In this document: piece by piece, positions 1 to 7,342 of the stretch | How the letters are laid out: the number at the start of each line of letters is the position of its first letter | Position numbering within the stretch: the first letter of the stretch is position 1 | Assembly: GCA_029881615.1 (NCBI GenBank) | Contig: JAOUMF010000003.1 | Coordinates: 1 to 16,387, forward strand | Direction: 5' to 3' | Origin: Alphaproteobacteria bacterium | Lineage (GTDB): Bacteria > Pseudomonadota > Alphaproteobacteria > UBA8366 > JADFVY01 | DNA length: 16,387 bases | Notes under the pieces: generated by a model | Told to the model about the DNA's origin: nothing | Databases searched by the model: none | The model's input: only the letters and a program-made list of their open reading frames with translations | Made by a program: the position numbers and the translations under genes

Positions 1-1
1 G

Positions 2-1948
2 ACCACGCCAATCAAACCGACCTCCCTGCGCATGCCCGACGCCTTCCGGGGCCGGCGCCTCTACACGACCGTGTTCACAAAGGATGGCAAGCGTTGGAAC
101 AGGCTGCGGCTGGGCTTTTATCCGACCTTGCAGGATGCCCGTAACGCGCTTCCGGCGATAAAAGTTTCGTATCCCGGTGCCTGGGTGGCCAAAACCTCGG
201 CGGCGGAAAGGCAGGCATCCGCATCCACTGCGGTCCGGATATCCCTGGCGACCGCGCCGGCGCCGGCACCCGCGCCTACGCCACAGGCGCCGGCAATGCA
301 AGCGGCCGCATCGGTCGCCCCGACCGGTGCAATTCCGGCAGGCGGGCCCACCGCACTCATGGATCAGGCAGCCATCGCGGTTACCGCCGGGGATTACCAG
401 CGGGCCGTCCTGCTCTACTCGAAAGTTCTGCAATTACCGGACAAGGCCGCCCGGCAACAAGCACAGGAGTTGCTTGGCCTCGCGCGCGAGCGAAACGGTC
501 AACTGGCCCATGCCAAAGCCGAATATGAAACATATTTGCAGCTTTACCCGGAGGGTGAAGGCGCGGACCGCGTGCGCCAGAGGCTTGCGGGACTGCTTAC
601 CGCCAGATCCAAACCCCAGGAAAAACTGCGCGGCGCGACCAAGGAACCAGACAAGTGGCAGTCGCAGATATTTGGTGGTTTCTCGCAATCCTATTCCCAT
701 GATGCGAGTTCCATAGACGGCATGGAAGAAACCGTGAACCGGTCGGACCTGAATTCCGATCTCGATCTGAATTTCCGCCTGCGAAATGCGGATTATGAGC
801 TTGGCGCCCGATTCAACGGTGGATATGTATCCGAATTCCGGAAACAGGGGGAGGACGTATCGCGCATCAACACCCTGTACCTTGAGGCTATCGACCGAAA
901 TCATGGGCTGTCGAGCCGAATCGGCCGCCAGTCGCGCAGCACCGGCGGTGTATTCGGCCGGTTCGATGGAGCCGTCATCGACTATCAATTTCTGCCGCGG
1001 GCGCGCCTTAGCCTCGTCGGGGGTTTTCCCGTCGATAGTTCGAAAGAACTGGAGGTAGACCCCGACAGGCGTTTCTATGGCGCCGGCCTGGATTTTGGCA
1101 CCTTCGCCGATAAATGGGATTTCAATCTCTACGGCATCAACCAGGAAGTCGACGGCATCATCGACCGGCAAGCCGTCGGCGGCGAGGTCAGATACTTCAA
1201 TGAAGGCCGCTCGGTTTTCTCGCTCGTTGACTACGATGTATCGTACAAACAACTCAACATAGCCCTGCTCAGCGCGAACTGGGTGTTCAAGAACCAGGCA
1301 ACAGCGGGTCTGACGCTCAATTACCGAAACTCTCCAAGCCTTGCGACCACGAACGCAATTCAGGGCCAGGGCGTTGAGGAAGTCTCCGATCTACTCGTGA
1401 CGCTGACCGAAGAAGAGGTGCGCGCCCTGGCGGAGGACCGAACCGCGAGAAGCCAATCGGCAACGATCAACGCTTCCCACCCACTCGGCAAATCATTCCA
1501 GGTGAGCGGCGATATAACCATTTCGAATCTGTTGGGGACGGAAGCCTCGGGCGGAGTCCCGGCGACACCGGGAACCGGGAACGAATTCTTCTATTCCACG
1601 CAACTGATCGGCAGCAGTCTTCTGATGGAGAACGACGTCCATATTTTCGGGTTGCGATATTCTGACACGGAAAACTCCAACACTTCGACATTCTCATTCG
1701 ACGCACGCTATCCCCTCACCAAGGACTGGCGCTTGAATCCCCGGCTTCGCGCCGATTTCAAACAGAATAACAACGACCAGGGCGAACAGGTCAGGGTACG
1801 GCCGTCATTGCGAACGGATTATCGGCCGCGGAACTGGTTCCGCATGGACTTCGAAGCGGGCATGGAATGGACCGAAGACCATTTCCTGGACGAAACGACC
1901 ACGACCATCGGCTACAACGTCATGCTGGGCTACCGGGTGAGTTTCTAA
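2..1948 (+). CDS. SPOR-TPR-outer-membrane beta-barrel protein, 5' end outside window
   Basis: The reading frame is open to the left edge, so the ATG at 32 is internal and the true start lies upstream. About 648 residues are visible. The first 60 or so match the second half of a SPOR domain: LYTTVFTKDGKRW, RLRLGFYPT, then a helix ending YPGAWV. An Ala/Pro-rich linker follows. Counting from the internal Met, residues 107-190 form TPR-like helix pairs (GDYQRAVLLYSKVLQL, AKAEYETYLQLYP). The rest, to residue 638, is rich in alternating aromatic and polar strands and ends LGYRVSF. A C-terminal Phe is the usual signal for barrel insertion by the BAM complex. I infer an outer-membrane protein anchored to peptidoglycan by SPOR, with periplasmic TPRs. 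TPR plus barrel recalls the polysaccharide exporters PgaA and BcsC, but the substrate is unknown. The domain calls are fairly secure and the function is not. Confidence 0.85.
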   Translation, partial: TTPIKPTSLRMPDAFRGRRLYTTVFTKDGKRWNRLRLGFYPTLQDARNALPAIKVSYPGAWVAKTSAAERQASASTAVRISLATAPAPAPAPTPQAPAMQAAASVAPTGAIPAGGPTALMDQAAIAVTAGDYQRAVLLYSKVLQLPDKAARQQAQELLGLARERNGQLAHAKAEYETYLQLYPEGEGADRVRQRLAGLLTARSKPQEKLRGATKEPDKWQSQIFGGFSQSYSHDASSIDGMEETVNRSDLNSDLDLNFRLRNADYELGARFNGGYVSEFRKQGEDVSRINTLYLEAIDRNHGLSSRIGRQSRSTGGVFGRFDGAVIDYQFLPRARLSLVGGFPVDSSKELEVDPDRRFYGAGLDFGTFADKWDFNLYGINQEVDGIIDRQAVGGEVRYFNEGRSVFSLVDYDVSYKQLNIALLSANWVFKNQATAGLTLNYRNSPSLATTNAIQGQGVEEVSDLLVTLTEEEVRALAEDRTARSQSATINASHPLGKSFQVSGDITISNLLGTEASGGVPATPGTGNEFFYSTQLIGSSLLMENDVHIFGLRYSDTENSNTSTFSFDARYPLTKDWRLNPRLRADFKQNNNDQGEQVRVRPSLRTDYRPRNWFRMDFEAGMEWTEDHFLDETTTTIGYNVMLGYRVSF

Positions 1949-1976
1949 GTTTTAAGCTTCAGCCCGCCCGGAACAC

Positions 1977-2014
1977 AAAAAAAGCCCCGCGCCAGTCTCC
2001 TGGCGCGGGGCTTT
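1977..2014 (-). terminator. Rho-independent terminator of the tRNA / mnmA transcript
   Basis: A perfect 15-bp inverted repeat (1981-1995 with 2000-2014, arm core GCCCCGCGCCAG) closes a four-base loop. On the minus strand it is followed by seven T's (complement of A 1977-1983). It lies only four bases beyond the encoded CCA of the tRNA. In the + direction the stem is followed only by CTTT, so it would be a weaker terminator for the barrel gene that ends at 1948. It may therefore work in both directions. Confidence 0.9.
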
Positions 2015-2018
2015 CAAT

Positions 2019-2095
2019 TGGTAGCGGAGGAGGGACTTGAACCCCCGACACGCGGATTATGATTCCGCTGCTCTAACCAGCTGAGCTACTCCGCC
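2019..2095 (-). tRNA. tRNA with CAU anticodon, probably elongator tRNA-Met
   Basis: The minus strand folds as a full cloverleaf. The acceptor stem GGCGGAG pairs with CTCCGCT, with one G-U pair at position 1-72. The D arm reads AGCTCAGCTGGTTAGAGC. The anticodon stem GCGGA/TCCGC holds the loop ATCATAA, giving anticodon CAU. The T arm has GGGGGTTCAAGTCCC. Discriminator A and the CCA end are encoded (2019-2021). CAU may be elongator Met, initiator Met or lysidine-modified Ile2. The paired acceptor end and the lack of three G-C pairs at the base of the anticodon stem argue against initiator. The overall sequence looks like alphaproteobacterial elongator Met, but Ile2 is not formally excluded. Confidence 0.93.
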
Positions 2096-2195
2096 GCAAG
2101 CGCGGTGAACGCTATAAGGCGTGAGACGCGGCCCTGTCAAGCCGGTGATGCCTTATCGACATATATATTGATACCGGCGCCGGAAATCCAGACCT

Positions 2196-3335
2196 TCACG
2201 CCGCCGCGCTGGCCGCCTGGCGCAGGATCCAGCCGCCGCCGAGCACGCGCTCTCCGTCATAAAAAACACAGGCCTGACCGGGGGAAACGCCATGCACCGG
2301 GTCGTCCAGAATCACTTCGGCCCCTTCGCCCGCCCGATAAAGGGTCGCCGGAACGGCCGCCATGGTGGAGCGCAGCTTGACCTGTATGGCAATCCCTTCC
2401 GCGGTAATCGAATCGCCACCCAGCCAATTGACCTCGCCCAGCCGCACCGTGCCGCAGGCCAGCGCGGCGCGCGGGCCGATGACAACCCGCCGGTTTTCGG
2501 GCTCCAGCCGGACCACATAGAGCGGATCGGTGGAATCCTTGCGCCCGCCGATGCCCAGCCCCTTCCGCTGACCGATGGTGTAGCCAATAATGCCCTCGTG
2601 GCGGCCCATCACGCGGCCATCCAGATCGACGATGTCGCCGGGTTCGGCGGCCTCGGGGCGCAGTTTCTCGACAATCCGGGCATAGCCACCCTCGGGCACG
2701 AAGCAAATATCCTGACTATCCGGCTTGTCGGCCACCGCCAGCCCGAATCGCTCGGCCAGCGCGCGGGTTTCGGCCTTATCCAGCCCGCCCAGCGGAAAGC
2801 GCAGGAAATCGAGCTGTTCCGCGGTAGTGGCAAACAGGAAATAGCTCTGGTCCTTGGCCGGGTCGATGGCACAATGCATCTCGGCCCCGCCCTGCCCCGT
2901 GACCCGGCGCACATAATGGCCGGTTGCCATGGCGACCGCGCCCAGCTCGCGCGCGGTGGCCAGCAAATCCCGGAACTTGACGGTCTGATTACAGCGCACA
3001 CATGGAATCGGCGTCTCGCCGCGCGCATAGGCGTCGGCGAAATCCTCGATCACCGAATCGCGGAACCGATTTTCGTAATCCAGCACGTAATGGGGAATGC
3101 CCAGCCGGTCGGCGACCATGCGCGCATCGTAAATATCCTGACCGGCGCAACAGGCGCCCTTCTTGCCCACCGTCATGCCGTGATCGTAAAGCTGCAGCGT
3201 CACGCCCACCACATCGTATCCCGCCTCGGCCAGCAGGGCGGCGGTGACGGATGAATCGACTCCGCCCGACATCGCGACGACGATGCGGGATCCGGCGGGC
3301 AGGTCTGGCAGTTCGATGGTCATGTCCATGCTCAT
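2196..3335 (-). CDS. mnmA: tRNA-specific 2-thiouridylase MnmA
   Basis: MnmA makes the 2-thio group of the wobble uridine (U34) in the tRNAs for Lys, Glu and Gln, using ATP and a persulfide sulfur. The PP-loop SGGVDSS is at residues 23-29. The two catalytic cysteines are Cys115 in PCVRCN and Cys211 in [18 protein letters not shown] lies at 251-261, and the C-terminal beta-barrel runs to residue 379, a normal family length. The N-terminus reads MSMDM, so three ATGs compete (3335, 3329, 3323). A GAG lies seven bases before the third, and the first has no clear ribosome site. The gene points the same way as the downstream tRNA and may share its terminator. Function is secure; the start is uncertain by up to four codons. 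Confidence 0.97.
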   Translation of the reverse strand: MSMDMTIELPDLPAGSRIVVAMSGGVDSSVTAALLAEAGYDVVGVTLQLYDHGMTVGKKGACCAGQDIYDARMVADRLGIPHYVLDYENRFRDSVIEDFADAYARGETPIPCVRCNQTVKFRDLLATARELGAVAMATGHYVRRVTGQGGAEMHCAIDPAKDQSYFLFATTAEQLDFLRFPLGGLDKAETRALAERFGLAVADKPDSQDICFVPEGGYARIVEKLRPEAAEPGDIVDLDGRVMGRHEGIIGYTIGQRKGLGIGGRKDSTDPLYVVRLEPENRRVVIGPRAALACGTVRLGEVNWLGGDSITAEGIAIQVKLRSTMAAVPATLYRAGEGAEVILDDPVHGVSPGQACVFYDGERVLGGGWILRQAASAAA

Positions 3336-3342
3336 GGGCGCG

Positions 3343-3370
3343 AATATAGGGCATGCGCCGGCCGGTGCAA
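3343..3370 (-). promoter_or_regulatory. Candidate mnmA promoter
   Basis: Read on the minus strand, TTGCAC (3365-3370) and TATATT (3343-3348) lie 16 bases apart. The -10 box is close to consensus and the -35 is weak. The -10 box ends seven bases before the first mnmA ATG, so transcription would start at or very near that codon. Assignment is by eye only. Confidence 0.3.
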
Positions 3371-3392
3371 CGTTTCGGCGAATTTTCCCGGT

Positions 3393-3929
3393 TCAGTCAG
3401 CCTTGCCAACGGCGTCGGCGCCAATCAGGTCGCGGAAATGTTCGAAGGACCCCATCCAGAACCAGACGATCCTCTCATCGTCGGCGCGCACCCCGACCGC
3501 GCGATGCCGCATGCCTACCCGGAACGAAAAAATCGGCAGGTCGGGATGAATCCGTTTGAATCGCAGGCTCGGATGGTTGGGATTCTTCTTCCAAAGTTCG
3601 TAATTGCTGGTAGCCAGCTTGCGAACGGCCGCCGGAAGATCGTCGAAATGCCGCCAGTAGGCATCCTCGCGCAACATCGCGTCCCGGTCTACCGACACAA
3701 AAGAAACGTCCAACGGGCGCGTCATCTTCTTGTACTTCTTCAAAGCGCTCGCCGCTTCCTTTTCCAGCCAGCGCAAGGCCCCGGACGACACAATCAGCCT
3801 GTCCCACTCGGATTTGTCCTCGACCCGCTCGATAATCTCCCAGGCGATACGGTCACGATCTTCCTTGGGCAGCGCCTTCAATGCCTCGAAGGCCTTGTTC
3901 ATTATGTCGGTCAACGGAATGACTCCCAT
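3393..3929 (-). CDS. Fused antitoxin-toxin protein (ParE/RelE-like toxin domain)
   Basis: One uninterrupted frame of 178 residues resembles two genes of a type II toxin-antitoxin pair joined together. Residues 10-74 look like a short antitoxin (AFEALKALPKEDRDRIAWEI, then a tail ending KKMTRPLD, as stand-alone antitoxins of this kind often end). Residues 90-170 look like a ParE/RelE-fold toxin: FDDLPAAVRKLA, KKNPNHPSLRFKRIH, FSFRVGMRHRAVGV, IVWFWMGSFEHF. Such toxins are usually separate proteins of about 80-90 residues. An internal ATG at 3677 (Met85), preceded by GGGA four bases upstream, could let the toxin be made alone. The first ATG has no clear ribosome site. A TTG at codon 6 has GGGAG seven bases before it, and Met10 is another option. 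It points the same way as mnmA. The toxin target is unknown, and the protein could be inactive. Confidence 0.75.
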   Translation of the reverse strand: MGVIPLTDIMNKAFEALKALPKEDRDRIAWEIIERVEDKSEWDRLIVSSGALRWLEKEAASALKKYKKMTRPLDVSFVSVDRDAMLREDAYWRHFDDLPAAVRKLATSNYELWKKNPNHPSLRFKRIHPDLPIFSFRVGMRHRAVGVRADDERIVWFWMGSFEHFRDLIGADAVGKAD

Positions 3930-3988
3930 ATCGTGATTTTCGGGGAAGCAGCCATGCCCCCATTAATAGGGGTTGGGGACCGATATGG
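3926..3988. promoter_or_regulatory. Inverted repeat at the 5' end of the toxin-antitoxin fusion, possible operator
   Basis: CCATATCG at 3926-3933 is repeated exactly as its reverse complement CGATATGG at 3981-3988, with 47 bases between the arms. The left arm covers the first ATG of the fusion gene. A smaller hairpin (CCCC at 3958-3961 with GGGG at 3969-3972) lies between the arms. Antitoxins commonly repress their own promoter by binding such repeats, so an operator is possible. No binding site is proven. Confidence 0.3.
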
Positions 3989-4160
3989 AAAGCGTCGCCA
4001 CCGCCAGCCCCCGAATAGAATCAGATCCGTCCTTTCCGCAAGGACCTGTCAGTGTCATAAGCTTATTCGAATGTTAACCCCGATCAATTATCGGTTGAGG
4101 TAAGTGTATCTTTAGGATCGCATTGCCCGATTTGCTTAGTGGGAAACGAGAGATATCCGA

Positions 4161-5783
4161 ATGAACGCAGACTGGCCGTCGACGGTACAAATGAGAAATC
4201 CTGCTGAAAACCAAGCCTTCAAAATCGACGGGCGGCTGACGGTTCTCATTTACGTCCTTCTGACGATCTCGGCACTAATTCCCCTGGGATTCACGGATGT
4301 CCCGTTTCTTGTGGATTTTCCGAACCATCTGGCGCGAATTCATATCATAGCCAATCTCGACCAGGATGCGGCGCTGGCCTCGAACTACCAGGTTGCCTGG
4401 GGCGTTCTGCCAAACCTGGCTTTTGAAATCGTATCAACGCCATTCGCTGGAACCATTCCGATCGAAATCCTGGGCAGGATGTTCATCGCGCTGATCTTTA
4501 TTCTACTGATCGCAGGGACGCTGGCCTTGCGACGGGTGGTCCACGGCCATGTGGACATGTGGGCCGCCGGAACGTTCCTGTTCCTGTATAATCACTTGCT
4601 GATTATGGGTTTCGTCAACTACCTGTTCAGCCTGGGGATTGCGTTGCTTTTGTTCGCGGGCTGGATCGCCAGCCGATCCCTGCAGCCCACTATCCGTATC
4701 CTGCTGTTTTCCGCCGCCGCGGCCGCTCTTTTCTTTTGTCATCTATTCGCCTTGGCGGTTTATGCAATCTGCGTGGGAGGCCATGAAATCGGCTTGCGCT
4801 ACCGCGAGTTACGCGGCGACTGGTTCGGCGTTGCAAAACAGTGGCTGTTCGGTGCCATGCAATTCGTACCGGTTGCGATAATCATACTTGCAACCATGCC
4901 CGACATTCAGGGACGAGAGATGATCTACGGCACCTTCGTGCAGAAACTGCGCGCCGCCTGGTCGCCCACCCTGACCTACCAGACGCCACTTGATCTCGTA
5001 TTGTTGTTGTTCGTGACCGGGGTTCTGACGGTCGGGCTGGCCCGCAGGAAATTCGTCATCGCCCCCCAATTGCGCGGCCCACTTCTGGTGATGATCCCCC
5101 TTGCCATTGCTATGCCATTCTGGATTCGCGGGGCTTGGGGAAGCGTCGCCTATTCCGATCTCCGGTTGCCGCTGGCCGTGGCGCTACTGTTAATGGCCGG
5201 CCTGAAAATCCGCGACGTGAAACGCGAAACGCTGTTCGCCTTGGCCTGTGCGGCGGCGGTAATGTTTGGCGCGCGCATTGTCGACATGGCAACACAGTGG
5301 CGTCAAGCGGATCACGAGTTCGCGGAATTTCGGGCGGCCACCGCTGTCATACCAAAGGGCGCCGCAGTACTGCCTGTGCAGATTCTCAACGCTCATTTCA
5401 CGACCGGCATTCCCAGGTTTGAATATGCCTACTGGCATCTCGCCGCGCTGACGGTAATCGACCGGTCTACCTTCATGCCCTTCCTGTTCACCGATCCGGC
5501 AAAACAGCCAGTGCGCGCGGCGCCCACCCGACTGGCCATCGACGCCCCCTTCGGCGCACCGATCGATTACCAGCAAATGTATGAAGGGATGGCGGATATG
5601 CTGGCAAAAACAGACAACAGAAGCGGTGCCCAACCCTACTGGGAAAACTGGCCGGCCCACTATGACTATCTTTTACTGACCCATTTCGGTGTGAAGGAAA
5701 CCCCCGTTCCCTCCGTGTTAACGCCGGTGCATGAAGGTTCGTTCTTCACGATATTCAAGATCGCGGCGCCGCCCGGGAAGTAG
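4161..5783 (+). CDS. Multi-spanning membrane protein A, GT-C-like (paralogue 1 of 3)
   Basis: 540 residues. About ten hydrophobic segments can be seen: near 26-43, 104-123, 134-150, 153-171, 180-201, 228-246, 276-294, 303-320, 333-348 and 355-372. A soluble C-terminal part follows (376-540). The first loop holds DVPFLVDFPNHLARIH (46-61), then SNYQVAWGVLPNLA (74-87). The C-terminal part has TDPAKQPVRAAP (444-455), NWPAHYDYLLLTHFG (496-510) and HEGSFF (524-529), all shared with B and mostly changed in C. Many membrane segments, acidic residues in the first large loop and a C-terminal soluble domain is the general plan of GT-C glycosyltransferases that use lipid-linked sugars. I infer a relative or analogue of these and cannot name a substrate. 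The ATG at 4161 has GAGA seven bases upstream. It converges on the hydrolase gene with nine bases between the stop codons. Confidence 0.85.
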   Translation: MNADWPSTVQMRNPAENQAFKIDGRLTVLIYVLLTISALIPLGFTDVPFLVDFPNHLARIHIIANLDQDAALASNYQVAWGVLPNLAFEIVSTPFAGTIPIEILGRMFIALIFILLIAGTLALRRVVHGHVDMWAAGTFLFLYNHLLIMGFVNYLFSLGIALLLFAGWIASRSLQPTIRILLFSAAAAALFFCHLFALAVYAICVGGHEIGLRYRELRGDWFGVAKQWLFGAMQFVPVAIIILATMPDIQGREMIYGTFVQKLRAAWSPTLTYQTPLDLVLLLFVTGVLTVGLARRKFVIAPQLRGPLLVMIPLAIAMPFWIRGAWGSVAYSDLRLPLAVALLLMAGLKIRDVKRETLFALACAAAVMFGARIVDMATQWRQADHEFAEFRAATAVIPKGAAVLPVQILNAHFTTGIPRFEYAYWHLAALTVIDRSTFMPFLFTDPAKQPVRAAPTRLAIDAPFGAPIDYQQMYEGMADMLAKTDNRSGAQPYWENWPAHYDYLLLTHFGVKETPVPSVLTPVHEGSFFTIFKIAAPPGK

Positions 5784-5792
5784 CCGGCGCCC

Positions 5793-7193
5793 CTACCCCG
5801 CTTTCATCATCATATCATGCAGTTGCCGCAGCGGCGCGTCATCGTGAATAACCCCGACGGCGGCCGAGAAATGGCCCTGGTCGCGGATGTAAAGGTTGTC
5901 CGCGGGAACCTTCCAGCGTTCCGCGAGACTGCGGCCTTCATCAAAGGCGGTAACGCTGTCCTCGCGGCCCAATACCATGACTATACGTTCGGGCGGCATA
6001 ACGGGACGATCGTCGGGGTCGGTCAGCGGGCTCATCGCCTGCAGCAATTCATCGGTCCAGCCAGCCTTGCGTAGCGCCTCGTCCAACCCGAACGCCTCGC
6101 CCAGCTCGCCGTCAACCGCGACCTGGCGCAGGCTGCCGCTGGTGGTGACGAGCAACAGGAAGTCCGGCTGCAATGCCGATGGCCAGTCCCGGGCCTTGGT
6201 AGCGGCAAGCTGTGTCGTCAGCGCCCCAAGGCTGGTCCCGCCAATAGCCACCGAATGGCTTCCCTGACCTCGTGCCCACCCGGTCAGCGTGGCGATTTCC
6301 GACAGAGCGGCGCGGAACAGGTCCGGGGCGCCGCGCGGCGCGGTGGCGATCAAGGGTTCGCCGCCATAGAAGCCCGCCCGCATGCGCCTTCCGTGCCAGG
6401 GAGCCTCGGGCGAAATCACCCTCACCCCCTGGCGGATCAGCGCATGGGGGATTCCGGCCGTGGTTCCCCACAATTCCTGTTCGACGCAAAGCCCGTGGCA
6501 AAGAATCGCGGTCGGCAACCGATCGGCGGGCTCTTCGGGCTCATAGACCTTGGCCCAGGCGGTTTCGCCGTCCTTGGACGGAAATCTTAGCCAATATTCA
6601 AGCCCTTCGGGACCCAACACCTTGTGCGAGCATTCGATAGCCGGCAGCGGGTCGGGCGGCGCATAGAAAGCAGCTGGGTCGGTCAGCATGGGCGCCAGTT
6701 CCGCCAGCAATGCGTCCGGGACCGGTGTTTGCCAACGCACTGGCGGTATACCGTCATTCGATAGAATCGGCGCCATCAGTCCCCTGGTCGCCATCCAGAT
6801 ACGCCCGGCGGTTCGACGTTCCAACTCGGCCTCAACCAGGCGTCCAGCCGCGCGGGCCGAACCGCCGAAATACACCCTCTCCCATTCATCCTGGATGCGG
6901 GTATAGCGGCGCTGCGCGCTGCGCACACCGTGCAACGCTTGATCCAGCAGCCAGCCTTCCGGGCCGTCATCGCCCGCAAACGGGACCGCCGCCGCAAAGC
7001 GATCCGGGTCGCCCCCGGCCATATTGGCCGCCGCCCATAACCGGCTGAGCGGGAAAAACCAGGTAAGGCTGCCAAAAGCCGCGCGGTCCAGCCAGGGGCG
7101 CGACACCCAATCGCCGAAGCGATGTTTGAGAACGCTTTCCGGCGCGAGACCGCGCGGCAGGCGATCCATGTTCTTTCCATCGAAAAAGGCCAT
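5793..7193 (-). CDS. Alpha/beta hydrolase fold protein
   Basis: A serine hydrolase of 466 residues from the ATG at 7193. An upstream TTG at 7199 would add two; the ATG is preferred because AAAGGGA lies six bases before it. Counting from the TTG, the fold begins near residue 228 with TAILCHGLCVEQELW. The nucleophile elbow is GGTSLG with Ser323. GREDSV supplies the probable acid Asp414, and DQGHFSA the His443. APWHGRRM (266-273) follows the second core strand. The first 200 residues are not a recognised catalytic domain. No signal peptide is seen, so it is probably cytoplasmic. It lies on the opposite strand between membrane proteins A and B. It converges with A and diverges from B across about 150 bases. 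The substrate is unknown; esterase or lipase-like activity is only a class-level guess. Confidence 0.88.
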   Translation of the reverse strand: MAFFDGKNMDRLPRGLAPESVLKHRFGDWVSRPWLDRAAFGSLTWFFPLSRLWAAANMAGGDPDRFAAAVPFAGDDGPEGWLLDQALHGVRSAQRRYTRIQDEWERVYFGGSARAAGRLVEAELERRTAGRIWMATRGLMAPILSNDGIPPVRWQTPVPDALLAELAPMLTDPAAFYAPPDPLPAIECSHKVLGPEGLEYWLRFPSKDGETAWAKVYEPEEPADRLPTAILCHGLCVEQELWGTTAGIPHALIRQGVRVISPEAPWHGRRMRAGFYGGEPLIATAPRGAPDLFRAALSEIATLTGWARGQGSHSVAIGGTSLGALTTQLAATKARDWPSALQPDFLLLVTTSGSLRQVAVDGELGEAFGLDEALRKAGWTDELLQAMSPLTDPDDRPVMPPERIVMVLGREDSVTAFDEGRSLAERWKVPADNLYIRDQGHFSAAVGVIHDDAPLRQLHDMMMKAG

Positions 7194-7342
7194 CTGCAAT
7201 CCCTTTGTCCTTCAGGCTTTCCCACGAAGGATTTCAATCTAACGCAAAAAGCGCATTAAATGACGTGAATTTTACCGGAACTTAACCGCCACGGGGCTAG
7301 CTAACAGACTAAGCATCCGCGCCCCAACTTTTGAGAAAACAA

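Noticed and set aside
434..1252. 272-codon ORF on the minus strand
   Set aside because: It lies wholly antisense to the barrel domain of the SPOR-TPR protein, has no recognisable domain, and the + strand frame has clear domain content.
2292..3254. 320-codon ORF on the + strand
   Set aside because: Antisense shadow of mnmA, which has all its catalytic motifs.
4080..4094. CCGAT-CAATT-ATCGG inverted repeat upstream of gene A
   Set aside because: A five-base arm is too short to claim as an operator, and no matching site is seen upstream of B or C.
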